Assembly (NCBI GenBank): GCA_963807975.1
Contig: CAWEDV010000001.1
Location: 1,054,001-1,118,000 of the forward strand
DNA length: 64,000 bases
Direction: 5' to 3'
From: JAACFF01 sp963807975
GTDB lineage: Bacteria > Chloroflexota > Anaerolineae > Promineifilales > Promineifilaceae
Shown here: one piece after another, positions 43,920 to 52,364 of the stretch
Numbering within the stretch: the stretch's first letter is position 1
How the letters are laid out: each line of letters starts with the position of its first letter
Translations under genes and position numbers: made by a program
The notes under the pieces: model-generated
Seen by the model: the letters and a program-made list of their open reading frames with translations, nothing else
The model's database searches: none
What the model was told of the DNA's origin: nothing

Positions 43920-44345
43920 TCACGAGGTTTGCTCCAACCGCTGCCAAATGGTGGGGTAATGGGTTGCCTCGATCAGTTCCAGGCTGTTCTGGTCGGGATC
44001 ACGGAAATAGATGGAATGCGTCCCCAGGGGCCAATCTTGTTCATGTTCAATCTCTATGCCATGCGCTTGTAGTCTTTCGCGCCAGGCCTGCATCTCTGCA
44101 GCGGGGATGGACAAGGCGATATGACCTTGCCCGCTCGCTCCATGCCCGGGAATGATGCTGACCCGTTTTTGCAGGCTGTTGATATCAAAGAGGATAAGGG
44201 TTGAGTCGGGGCCGGTCTGCAGGAAAACGGCATCGTCAAAAACGGCCGTTTGGGTCAGTCCCAGAACTTCAGTATAAAAGGTGATCGCCCGGGCAAGATC
44301 TTGGACGTAGAGGGCGGCTTCGGCCAGGCCATTTATGTGGGTCAT
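43920..44345 (-). CDS. VOC-family (glyoxalase/dioxygenase-like) protein
   Basis: A 141-residue protein with two beta-alpha-beta-beta-beta modules: the first around LAEAALYVQDLARAITFYTEVLGL, the second around GHIALSIPAAEMQAWRERL, ending DPDQNSLELIE with the usual metal-binding Glu. The fold covers glyoxalase I, fosfomycin-resistance enzymes and extradiol dioxygenases; which applies here is unknown. The start at 44345 is preferred over 44360 because GGAGAAG lies seven bases upstream of it. It is cotranscribed with the DMT transporter gene. Confidence 0.8.
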   Translation of the reverse strand: MTHINGLAEAALYVQDLARAITFYTEVLGLTQTAVFDDAVFLQTGPDSTLILFDINSLQKRVSIIPGHGASGQGHIALSIPAAEMQAWRERLQAHGIEIEHEQDWPLGTHSIYFRDPDQNSLELIEATHYPTIWQRLEQTS

Positions 44346-44408
44346 TTGGGTCTTCTCCATGGACGATTTGCCAGGAAATCAGGTAGTTACCGGGAAAATC
44401 GGGACTCA

Positions 44409-44888
44409 TTAAAGTATTGGTTCCTGTTCCTCTAGATAAAGGACGATTTCCCCATCTAGCACCTTCAGACAGTGGCGCACGCGCCGGCGCAGCTTCTTGT
44501 TTAGCAGTTTGGTAGCTTTTTTGGGCGGCAGGATGCGAAATTCGCTCAGTTCTTCCGCCGGAAGATGAATGGCGGCGATCATCTTTTCAGACAGCGTCGC
44601 ACCGAGGAAGATAAACTGCAGGCTTTCCGTGCGCGTCTCAGTTTCATCAGTAAAGTCGACACAGAGCAAGCGCTCTACCTGGCAGATAAGCCCTAATTCC
44701 TCAAACACCTCGCGGATGACTGTCTCGCGGGGGGATTCATTCTTTTCCACCACCCCACCTGGAATTTCCCATGTGTTTTTATAAGTTGGATTGACGACCA
44801 GCAGCCGTCCTTTCTCGTCAAAAAGGAGGCAGCCAGCGGAAATCCGCTTTTTGGGCAGTGTCTCGTGAAATGCTTTGCGCTCCATCAT
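44409..44888 (-). CDS. NUDIX hydrolase
   Basis: A 159-residue enzyme with a complete Nudix box at about residues 44-67 (GGVVEKNESPRETV then IREVFEELGL), which coordinates magnesium to split nucleoside diphosphates linked to another moiety. The preceding WEIPGG is typical. Substrate unknown. The start at 44888 is chosen over a longer frame because AGGGTGA precedes it and the core begins just after. It lies 17 bases downstream of the homocysteine methyltransferase gene on the same strand. Confidence 0.88.
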   Translation of the reverse strand: MMERKAFHETLPKKRISAGCLLFDEKGRLLVVNPTYKNTWEIPGGVVEKNESPRETVIREVFEELGLICQVERLLCVDFTDETETRTESLQFIFLGATLSEKMIAAIHLPAEELSEFRILPPKKATKLLNKKLRRRVRHCLKVLDGEIVLYLEEQEPIL

Positions 44889-44905
44889 CAAATCACCCTG
44901 TCCTA

Positions 44906-45859
44906 TTAAGTCCAAGGAAAACGGTCGCGGATCTGCCGGATGTGGGCCGGTGTGGTGCGGCAGCAGCCGCCAATGGCGGCTGCGCCCATCTTGCGCCATT
45001 CACGGCTGAAGGTGCCAAACTCGGCCGGAACGGATTGGCCACGCCACAGATGTTGGGCGGCGTCGTACTCTTCACCTGAGTTGGGATAAACGATAACCGG
45101 CTTGTTGGTTGCGCGGCGAACTTCCTTGATTAAGCTAGGAATAAAGCGCGGCGGCGTGCAGTTTACGCCCACAGCCACTACTTGATCGAACTGGTTTAAA
45201 TAAGCAGCACATTCTTGTATAGGCGTGCCGTCGACAATGTGCTGGCCATCGAGGCAGGTGAAGCTAAACCAAGCTGAACGATTGGTGGACTCCAAGAGCA
45301 GCTGGCAGAGGGCCTTGGCTTCAGCGAAGACGGGGATCGTTTCGCAGGCGAGAAGATCAGCTCTGCTGTTAGCCAGGAGCTGCCACCGCTCACGGTGAAA
45401 GGCTAGCAGGCCGGCTTGATCGAGATCGTAATTGCCCGTGTACTCTGAGCCATCGGCGCGGTAAGCGGCATAGGGTCCAACGCTGGCAGCAGCCAACGGC
45501 CGTAATCGCTTGGCGCGATCCACTTTAGACAACTGATCCCAGTATTTATCCCGTTCTTCCATCGCCAGTTCCACGGCAAGATTGATCAAAATGCGGGCCT
45601 GGTCTTCGTCGAGGCCATAAGCCACAAAGCCAGGGATTGTGGCCTGGTAGCTGGCGCTGATAATGCAGTCGGCCCCGGCCCAAAGGTAGTCGGCGTGAAC
45701 CTGGCTAATAACAGCCGGATCATCACGCAGCAGGCGCGCAGACCAGAGGGCATCCCCCAGATCCTCGCCGTATGCTTCCAATTGGGTTGCCAGGCCGCCA
45801 TCGAGAACAAATACACCATACTTGTCGATAAAGGGTTGGATGGGATTGCTCAGGGTCAT
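44906..45859 (-). CDS. mmuM: Homocysteine S-methyltransferase
   Basis: A 317-residue zinc enzyme transferring a methyl group, probably from S-methylmethionine or SAM, to homocysteine to give methionine. The barrel begins VFVLDGGLATQLE, and the three zinc-binding cysteines are Cys234 in GVNCTPP and Cys299/Cys300 in GGCCRTTP, all in place. It lacks the folate and B12 domains of MetH, in line with the MmuM type. It starts two bases beyond the end of the GNAT gene, suggesting cotranscription of GNAT, MmuM and Nudix genes. Confidence 0.88.
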   Translation of the reverse strand: MTLSNPIQPFIDKYGVFVLDGGLATQLEAYGEDLGDALWSARLLRDDPAVISQVHADYLWAGADCIISASYQATIPGFVAYGLDEDQARILINLAVELAMEERDKYWDQLSKVDRAKRLRPLAAASVGPYAAYRADGSEYTGNYDLDQAGLLAFHRERWQLLANSRADLLACETIPVFAEAKALCQLLLESTNRSAWFSFTCLDGQHIVDGTPIQECAAYLNQFDQVVAVGVNCTPPRFIPSLIKEVRRATNKPVIVYPNSGEEYDAAQHLWRGQSVPAEFGTFSREWRKMGAAAIGGCCRTTPAHIRQIRDRFPWT

Positions 45860-45861
45860 GG

Positions 45862-47220
45862 TCAGCTCAGCGGGTTAATATCGGAAGGCCAGCGCGGGAA
45901 GAGGCAGTCAAGCAAAACGGCCGCTTGCGGGTTGAGAGCAAAACAGTCGGCATAGGCGGTATCCAGTTCTTTGAAGCTGCGATAACCGAATAAAAGCTGC
46001 GAGAAGGTCAAATCGGGGAAGACGGCATCGGAATCGTAAAAGGCATCTGCCTCATACGGTTCGATGTCGCCCATCTGACCCTGTTCGAAGTTTAAGATCA
46101 AGCCGCTGTGGTAGAGATTCAAGCGCAGCTTTCCAGTATAGCCGGCCATCACGCTGTCTGATAATCTTCGTTCAAGTTCCTTTTTTATCATTAGCAGAAA
46201 GCGCGGCAAGTCATCTACGCGAATGTACCAGGCGTAGGGCTTCTGCTCTTTTTCCAATTGAGAGCCCAGGGCATCGTAGAGTGGATGGCTTTGACCGAGG
46301 TTGAATTGAATATGCGTAATCGGCTGATTGTTTTCCTGGTTGTGAAAATCTGCTCTTTTTTTGAGCTCACGCACCACGAATAGGGCTATCGCCCGCCAGG
46401 ATTGTCCCTTTTGGACGCCAAATTCACGTATTCGATAGGCGCCTTTGCGGTCATAAATCTGGGCATAGGCCACTACCGTCCCAGTGTTGTCTTCGATCAT
46501 GTACACCTTACGCACCCCGACGGATCCGGGAGCGGCCACGAACATTTCGTACTCCCAAATCTCGGCAGTACGTTGGTGCACAATCAGGCTGTTTGCGCAG
46601 TGCCGCGGATACAACACTTGCAACCGGTCAATGTCTGCTCGCTCCACGGAGCGCAGGCGGTACTCCTCTTCTTCCTGTGGCTTGTCGTTTTCTGAGCGGG
46701 CCCAGAACAGTTCACGGCTGCCGCCAAGATTGACGGTCATTTCATAGCCAAACTGGCGATAATACCAGGGTATGCCGGTGATTGATTGGACCAGTTCACC
46801 GCGTTCGGCGCTCAATTGATGGATGGTTTCCATCTGCTGCCGGACCAATCCGCGGCGTCGGTAATTGGGATCCGTACCGACCAGTTCAATACGCCCTACG
46901 GCAAAGGGAATAGCGGCAAAGCTCCAAGTCTGGGAAATCAGGTTTAAACTGGAGACGATCTTGTTCCCATTATTTTGGTCGACAACAATTGTGAAATCGG
47001 AAGCCTTTGTGGTTGGATGCTTGCCGCTCATCAGGTCACGCGTCCAATCCTTCAGCCATGTTTCAGGTTCTTGCGGGTTATCGCTATGAACAGCGACGTT
47101 GAAGGTTCCCAGTTCCTCAGCATCATCCGGCATGCCCCAACGCAGCATCAGCCCATTTCCTAAATCCAAGGGCAGCTGTAATTCACCTTGCTGCTTCATC
47201 TGTTTGCGGCTTGTATTCAT
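45862..47220 (-). CDS. GNAT-family acetyltransferase, Eis-like two-domain type
   Basis: A 452-residue protein. Residues 20-180 carry an N-acetyltransferase domain with the acetyl-CoA-binding motif VGTDPNYRRRGLVRQQM, followed by GIPWYYRQFGYEM typical of Eis-like proteins. A second GNAT-like region and a C-terminal sterol-carrier-like domain (GKLRLNLYHSGLILNFEQGQ) complete the architecture, similar to Eis enhanced-intracellular-survival proteins that acetylate amines such as aminoglycosides or lysines. The acceptor here is unknown. The weak GAGATGAGA upstream serves as the ribosome-binding site. Confidence 0.75.
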   Translation of the reverse strand: MNTSRKQMKQQGELQLPLDLGNGLMLRWGMPDDAEELGTFNVAVHSDNPQEPETWLKDWTRDLMSGKHPTTKASDFTIVVDQNNGNKIVSSLNLISQTWSFAAIPFAVGRIELVGTDPNYRRRGLVRQQMETIHQLSAERGELVQSITGIPWYYRQFGYEMTVNLGGSRELFWARSENDKPQEEEEYRLRSVERADIDRLQVLYPRHCANSLIVHQRTAEIWEYEMFVAAPGSVGVRKVYMIEDNTGTVVAYAQIYDRKGAYRIREFGVQKGQSWRAIALFVVRELKKRADFHNQENNQPITHIQFNLGQSHPLYDALGSQLEKEQKPYAWYIRVDDLPRFLLMIKKELERRLSDSVMAGYTGKLRLNLYHSGLILNFEQGQMGDIEPYEADAFYDSDAVFPDLTFSQLLFGYRSFKELDTAYADCFALNPQAAVLLDCLFPRWPSDINPLS

Positions 47221-47496
47221 AATCTCATCTCAAAAGTCATCTAACTCGCCATTTATATCAGGTAAAGCCCCTTTGGCAACTGGGTAATTTTCACAAATCA
47301 GCCCAGTAGAATTATCCGAGCTTAAGAAAGCCTGGCTGAAGAAAGATTGGGGATACGTAACTATAAGATGTTTATTGGAAATGTTCGGCCAACCTTGACG
47401 AGAGCGATCATATGTTCGAAAATGTATTATCGCTGCAGGGTCTAATACTATTAATGGACAGTTGCAGCAAATGGATCTTAAGCAAAGGAATTGCCG

Positions 47497-47637
47497 ATGT
47501 TAGCAACTATCGCCTCATACTGGTTTGTTTCTCTCCCTGGTGTCTTGACCGGACTGCTGCTGTTGAAATTGTTCAGACAGGTTCGTGAGTCGAAGCAAAC
47601 AGGTGAACCTGTTCGGGCTACCGCAAAAAAGAGATAA
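47497..47637 (+). CDS. 46-residue single-helix membrane protein, paralogous to the YugP N-terminus
   Basis: A short gene ending three bases before the YugP-like metallopeptidase. The product has one hydrophobic helix (about residues 6-26) and a basic, polar tail ending KKR. AAAGGA precedes ATG by eight bases. Its start, YWFVSLPGVLTGLLLLKLFRQ, lines up with YWLLFALPGLILGLWAQSR at the N-terminus of the adjacent peptidase, with conserved YW, LPG and GL and a following basic stretch. It therefore looks like a duplicated membrane anchor that could pair with the peptidase; this role is inference. The preceding gap 47221-47496 shows no other recognisable feature. Confidence 0.6.
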   Translation: MLATIASYWFVSLPGVLTGLLLLKLFRQVRESKQTGEPVRATAKKR

Positions 47638-47640
47638 TCG

Positions 47641-48342
47641 ATGTATTACTGGCTTTTATTTGCACTGCCAGGTCTGATCCTGGGTCTTTGGGCCCAATCC
47701 CGCGTTAAGGGAGCCTTCAAAAAGTACTCAAAGGTGCATACCGCACGAAATCTAACCGGCGCCCAGGTGGCGCGAGCCTTGTTGAATGAGCAGGGACTCA
47801 GCCACGTGGCCATTGAAGAATCAAAGGGTGGGCTGCTCAGCGATCATTACGATCCGCGCAGCCAGGTTTTACGCCTCAGCCCTGATGTTTACCACCAGCC
47901 AAGTATCGCTGCTGCAGGGGTAGCGGCGCATGAAATGGGCCATGCTTTGCAAGATGCCAATAAGTATGTACCGCTTAAGTTCCGCAGCGCCCTTGTGCCG
48001 GCGACGCAGTTTACGAGCCGCTTAGCTCCCTGGTTGTTTATGGGTGGTTTCTTGCTGCTGATGTTTCTGAATAGTGAGATTGGGCTTTATATCGCCTGGG
48101 CTGGTGTGGCGCTCTTCGCCGTGGCGGTTTTGTTCACCTTGATCACGCTCCCTGTCGAGTTTGATGCCACTAAACGGGCCAAGCAACTGCTGGTCAGCAG
48201 TGGGGTATTGATAGGGGATGAGATTGAAGGGGTCAATAAAGTGCTTGATGCAGCCGCACTTACCTATGTCGCCGCCGCTGTCACCGCCATCGGCCAGTTA
48301 CTCTACTACGTAATGATACTCACTGGAGGGCGCCGCCGATAA
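47641..48342 (+). CDS. YugP-like membrane zinc metallopeptidase
   Basis: A 233-residue integral membrane protein of the putative neutral zinc metallopeptidase family (Zn_peptidase_2). An N-terminal helix (YYWLLFALPGLILGLWAQ) is followed by the soluble part with HEMGH (His97, Glu98, His101) as zinc and catalytic residues, and two to three further helices; LPVEFDATKRA likely supplies the third ligand. The substrate is unknown. A 46-residue membrane protein resembling its first helix is encoded immediately upstream, three bases away. Confidence 0.88.
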   Translation: MYYWLLFALPGLILGLWAQSRVKGAFKKYSKVHTARNLTGAQVARALLNEQGLSHVAIEESKGGLLSDHYDPRSQVLRLSPDVYHQPSIAAAGVAAHEMGHALQDANKYVPLKFRSALVPATQFTSRLAPWLFMGGFLLLMFLNSEIGLYIAWAGVALFAVAVLFTLITLPVEFDATKRAKQLLVSSGVLIGDEIEGVNKVLDAAALTYVAAAVTAIGQLLYYVMILTGGRRR

Positions 48343-48384
48343 TAACAAATACCCGGGAACTGCTAGTCTCCACGATACCAAGAA

Positions 48385-48803
48385 TCAGTCATCTCGCCGC
48401 CCCACCCACTCGATCGAGATCCTGCCCTCCAAAGAGTGAAATTCTGGATCCCCTGTCAATAAAGTAGAATCAAGGCCCAAAGCAAGAGCGCCGGCAAACG
48501 CATCCGCGTAGGCTATTGCATGCGCTGCCTTGATATGAGCAGCAGTCAAAACGCGATCCAGATCCACAGAATAGAATTCCAACGGTATCGCATCTAGATT
48601 TGCTTGAATGGAACGCACATCCGCTTCCCCATGACGACGTTCGACAATGTAAGCCACTTCTCTAAGATTGAACAGGCTCATGGCCAACTTGACTTCATCT
48701 TCTTGTGCCTGACGCAGCAGTTCCTCCACACGCATGGCCCTGGCTCGTCATTGGGCAAGGTCAGAACAGCAAAATTATCAAGGACAAAACCCCTGCCCTT
48801 CAA
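48385..48803 (-). pseudogene. Frameshifted VapC-like PIN-domain toxin
   Basis: The long frame (48385-48735, 116 residues, starting MRVEELLRQAQ) holds the central and C-terminal parts of a PIN ribonuclease, with AYADAFAGALAL and TLLTGDPEF as the acidic metal-binding motifs. The missing N-terminus, FVLDNFAVLTLPNDEPG with the first catalytic Asp, is in another frame just upstream (to TTG at 48803). The two frames meet near 48735-48740, where one base appears to be lost before ATGCGTGTG. No VapB antitoxin gene is next to it; the neighbour is amylosucrase, whose stop is five bases upstream. Sequencing error cannot be excluded. Confidence 0.65.
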
Positions 48804-48807
48804 TAAA

Positions 48808-50733
48808 CTATCCAACTTTCCTCAACCACATCGCTTGATACGGTTCCAGATAAATATCCGACCACTCATCCAACTCCTGACCGGTTATTAATTCCTTCAA
48901 CTCTCCGTACAATCCCATATCCTTCACCCTGCCCCGCCGTACTGCCTGGCCCCATTCGCTGAAATTGCCAATGACCAGGATGCGGCCGCGTGGGCTCTCA
49001 CGCAAAAGACCAAATACGTGCTCATTGTCGGTCCAAACGGCATAGGAAGCGGCTTCAGCATGGAAAGCGGTCGTCTCTTTACGAACGCCTATGAGCTGGC
49101 GCATGCCCTGGAATAAACGGCCGCTGGTGGTGCTCCAATCATGGCGTTGGGCCGCTTTCTGCCAATCCATATAGGGGCGGTGCAGCCAGCGATTGTCCTG
49201 GGCCAGATCAGGATCTTCTTCGTAGCTAGGATCGTTTAGCAGGCCAATTTCATCACCCATATAAAGCAGGGGAATGCCGCCAAAGGCTAGAATCATGCTG
49301 TGAATGAGCAGAATGCGCCCTATGGCTAGATTTGTCTGATCGGGGTCTTGGGCCGTTTCTAGGCCGGCTAAAGAGGCGCAGGAGCCGCTTATACGCCGGT
49401 CGTTGGTCCGGGGATTGAATTGGAACGTCGCGCCACGGGCGAAGGTGCCCTGGAAACGACCGCTGTAAAAATCGCTCAGGAACGAGCGATGTAGAAAGCC
49501 ATTGAGGCCTACGGCAGCCGCATTCTCTTCGGTCACTGCCCAGCCAATATCATCATGGCAGCGCACATAGGTCAGCCATGAGGATCGGGAGGGAATGGGT
49601 GGCATCTGCTGCAGAGCATGGGTCATCAGGGCCACTTTCCGTTCAGCAAGGCTGCTCCAGAGCATGACCATAAAGACATTGTGATAGGCGACCTCGCATT
49701 CCTTGTTGGTCGCCTCGCCGCGGCCCAAATAGGGCACCAACTGTGGTGGGGGCACGATGGCCTCGGCTTTCAGGAGCAATCCTGGGGCAGCGATACGGCT
49801 GAGCGCGCGCCAGGCCTGCAGCAGATAGTGGGCTTCGGGCTGGTTCTCACAATCGGTGCCCAAACGCTTCCACATAAAGGCCACGGCGTCCAGGCGCAGC
49901 ACCTCTACCCCTTGATTGGCCAGGTATAGCATGATATCCAGCATCTCACCAAAGACCGCCGGATTGGTGTAGTTGAGATCCCATTGGAATTCGTTGAATG
50001 TGGTCCATACCCAACGCTGGAACTCCTCATAGTAAGTAAAACTGCCGCTTTTGAACTCGGGAAAAATCTCGCGCACTGTCTCTTCGTAACGGTCAGGCAG
50101 CTCGCGATCGGGGTACATGAGGAAGTAATCCTGGTAGATGGGGTCGCCGGCGCGTGCTTTCTGGGCCCACGTGTGTTCCTTGGCGGTGTGATTGCAAACG
50201 AGGTCAATGCAGAGGCTGATCTCGTTTCGGCGCAGGTCGGCGGCCAGGCCGGCCAGATCATCCATGGTCCCCAGGTGATCCGCCACCTGCCTGTAATCCA
50301 TGACCGCATAGCCACCATCGTTGGCTCCGGGACGTGGTTTCAGCAGGGGCATCAGGTGCAGGTAGGTCACGCCCAGCTCTTTGAGATAGCTAATTTTCTC
50401 CCCTACTCCCGAAATGGTGCCGGCGAAGCGATCGGTGTAGGCGACATAGCCGGTCATATTGGGCTGCTGGAACCAATCGGGTTCGGTCAACCGTTGAATA
50501 TCGAGGCGGCGCAGGTCTTCTGGACGACGGGCATAACTGCGGGCGACGCCGTGTAGGAAGTGATTGCGCCACTTTAGATAGTCTTCTCGTTCGCCGTAGA
50601 GCTTACGCAACGGCCGTTCCACATCAGCCAGGAATAGTTTTAGGCGGGTCAGGAAGATCTCCTGCTCCACCGGTTCCAGCATGCGCAGCGGTTCATGGAC
50701 AAGAGCGTCGAGCAGATTTTGGTCTTGGGGCAT
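48808..50733 (-). CDS. Amylosucrase-like GH13 enzyme
   Basis: A 641-residue GH13 subfamily 4 enzyme, expected to use sucrose to build alpha-1,4-glucan and release fructose (or to hydrolyse sucrose). The catalytic residues are Asp282 (VLRLDAVAF), Glu324 (KAEAIV) and Asp394 (CHDDIGW), close to the numbering of Neisseria amylosucrase (286, 328, 393). The N-terminal helical domain and GGYAVMDYRQV segment are typical. ATG 50733 is preferred to a longer frame because the extension overlaps the preceding gene. It lies downstream of the frameshifted trehalose synthase in the same strand cluster. Sucrose phosphorylase or hydrolase activity cannot be excluded. Confidence 0.88.
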   Translation of the reverse strand: MPQDQNLLDALVHEPLRMLEPVEQEIFLTRLKLFLADVERPLRKLYGEREDYLKWRNHFLHGVARSYARRPEDLRRLDIQRLTEPDWFQQPNMTGYVAYTDRFAGTISGVGEKISYLKELGVTYLHLMPLLKPRPGANDGGYAVMDYRQVADHLGTMDDLAGLAADLRRNEISLCIDLVCNHTAKEHTWAQKARAGDPIYQDYFLMYPDRELPDRYEETVREIFPEFKSGSFTYYEEFQRWVWTTFNEFQWDLNYTNPAVFGEMLDIMLYLANQGVEVLRLDAVAFMWKRLGTDCENQPEAHYLLQAWRALSRIAAPGLLLKAEAIVPPPQLVPYLGRGEATNKECEVAYHNVFMVMLWSSLAERKVALMTHALQQMPPIPSRSSWLTYVRCHDDIGWAVTEENAAAVGLNGFLHRSFLSDFYSGRFQGTFARGATFQFNPRTNDRRISGSCASLAGLETAQDPDQTNLAIGRILLIHSMILAFGGIPLLYMGDEIGLLNDPSYEEDPDLAQDNRWLHRPYMDWQKAAQRHDWSTTSGRLFQGMRQLIGVRKETTAFHAEAASYAVWTDNEHVFGLLRESPRGRILVIGNFSEWGQAVRRGRVKDMGLYGELKELITGQELDEWSDIYLEPYQAMWLRKVG

Positions 50734-50749
50734 CTTCTTTTCTACCTGG

Positions 50750-51310
50750 CTAAAAATTCGGCACCAGCCAATGGGCAGCAAAAGGCGCCAACTTGTATTT
50801 CGATCCGGCTTTCACGACAGAAATATCCTTTACTAGCAGGTCAAGCATATCGCTGGTGAGGTCAAGGAGCGCTGTTTGTGATTCGCCGGTTAAATTGAAG
50901 AGGCATAAAACGTCACTGTCCCCCTCGCTGCGTTTGAAGGCGATGGTTTCTTTGCTGCCGCTCTCCACCCATGCGAATTCACCGGCGCGTAGAGCGGCCT
51001 GGCTTTGGCGAGTGCGGATGAGATGCCGGGTCCGATTGAGAATTGAATCTGGGTCGGCTTCCTGCGCAGCCACGTTCACTTTCTGGTAGCTATATGTATC
51101 GTCGTCAATAACGGGGAGATAGGTCTGTTTCGGCCGTAGAAAAGCCGCCATGTTGGTTATTCGACCACTGCATGGGTGTACGGACCCCATTGCGGTCATC
51201 GAGCCAGATATTGTCCCCCATGCCGATCTCGTCACCATAATAAATGATCGGCGCGCCAGGAAGGGATAGAAAGAGCGCGTTGAGTAAGAGCCAGCGCCGC
51301 TTATCCCCAT
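50750..51310 (-). CDS. C-terminal part of frameshifted trehalose synthase
   Basis: This frame becomes meaningful only from about base 51128 downward: TYLPVIDDDTYSYQKVNVAAQ and the region after it match the end of the trehalose synthase barrel and its C-terminal beta-domain (SILNRTRHLIRTRQ, then LCLFNLTGESQTALLDL). The residues before that point are read out of frame. It continues the preceding TreS catalytic frame after a +1 shift. It could not give a stable separate protein by itself. Confidence 0.7.
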   Translation of the reverse strand: MGISGAGSYSTRSFYPFLARRSFIMVTRSAWGTISGSMTAMGSVHPCSGRITNMAAFLRPKQTYLPVIDDDTYSYQKVNVAAQEADPDSILNRTRHLIRTRQSQAALRAGEFAWVESGSKETIAFKRSEGDSDVLCLFNLTGESQTALLDLTSDMLDLLVKDISVVKAGSKYKLAPFAAHWLVPNF

Positions 51311-52358
51311 CTAACAAGGGTAACTGCCGGCGCCGGATGCCCAGATTGAGGCGCATACGTGGTTCAGGCGCATACTGCTCCCACATCCACTGCCGTACTT
51401 CCGGGGTGACCATTTCCAGGGTCAGTTCATCATGATTGCGCAGAAAGGTCATCCACTGTGCCCCCTGGGGGATAGGCGGCGTGCGCGCCCAAATATCCAC
51501 GATAGGGGTCTTGTCTCCGGCCTTCAGGGCCTGGTACAGCCGGGGCATGATCGGGAAATGGAAACAGACCTGAAACTCATCGCCATCGCCAAAATAGGGC
51601 AGCAGGTCTTCAGGCCATTGATTGGCCTCGGCGATGAGAACTGCCGCGGGATATTCCTCATCCATCAACCGGCGCACCTGCTTCAGAAAGCGATGCGTCT
51701 CGGGCAGATTCTCGCAGTTAGTTCCCTCTCGTTCGTAAAGATAAGGAATGGCATCGGCGCGAAAACCGTCAATACCCATATCCATCCAGAAACGAATGAT
51801 CTGAAAGATCTCTTCATGCACCGCTGGATTGTCGAAGTTTAGATCAGGTTGGTGGCTGTAAAAGCGATGCCAGAAATACTGCTGCGCCACCTCGTCATAG
51901 GTCCAATTAGAGGGTTCGGTGTCCAGGAAAATGATGCGTGTTTCCAGGTATTTTTCGTCGCTATCACTCCAGACATAGTAATCTCGGTATGGCGATTCAG
52001 GATCGCTGCGCGCCGCCTGGAACCAGGGATGCTCGCTGGAGGTGTGATTCATGACCAAGTCGGTGATGACGCGCAGTCCGCGGGCATGGGCCGCATCCAG
52101 AAACGCCTTAAAATCGTCGAGCGTCCCAAAATCGGGGTGGATATCGTAATAATCAGCCACATCATAGCCGTCATCCTTCAGTGGCGAAGGGTACATGGGC
52201 ATCACCCAAATGCAGTCAACGCCCAGGGACTTGATATGGTCCAACTTTTCCATGGCGCCACGAAAGTCACCATTGCCATCACCATTAGAATCTGCGAAGG
52301 CACGGATATTGAGTTCATAAAACACGGCTTCTCGGAACCATTTTTGATCTGTAGTCAT
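51105..52358 (-). CDS. treS: Trehalose synthase (TreS) catalytic part, frameshifted near the end
   Basis: A GH13 enzyme of the maltose alpha-glucosyltransferase type that interconverts maltose and trehalose. The 417-residue frame contains the full barrel with Asp202 (GFRADAIPY), Glu244 (LIAEANQW) and Asp310 (LRNHDEL), and NGVRTPMQWS near the end as in TreS. At about 51118-51135 the frame breaks: after GGFSTAETD it runs into a stop at 51105, while the expected YLPVIDDD continues one base over. Restored, the protein would be about 540 residues, normal for TreS. Whether this is a real mutation or a sequencing error is not decidable. It lies six bases after the alpha-glucosidase gene. Confidence 0.82.
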   Translation of the reverse strand: MTTDQKWFREAVFYELNIRAFADSNGDGNGDFRGAMEKLDHIKSLGVDCIWVMPMYPSPLKDDGYDVADYYDIHPDFGTLDDFKAFLDAAHARGLRVITDLVMNHTSSEHPWFQAARSDPESPYRDYYVWSDSDEKYLETRIIFLDTEPSNWTYDEVAQQYFWHRFYSHQPDLNFDNPAVHEEIFQIIRFWMDMGIDGFRADAIPYLYEREGTNCENLPETHRFLKQVRRLMDEEYPAAVLIAEANQWPEDLLPYFGDGDEFQVCFHFPIMPRLYQALKAGDKTPIVDIWARTPPIPQGAQWMTFLRNHDELTLEMVTPEVRQWMWEQYAPEPRMRLNLGIRRRQLPLLDGDKRRWLLLNALFLSLPGAPIIYYGDEIGMGDNIWLDDRNGVRTPMQWSNNQHGGFSTAETDLSPRY

Positions 52359-52364
52359 CCGATT

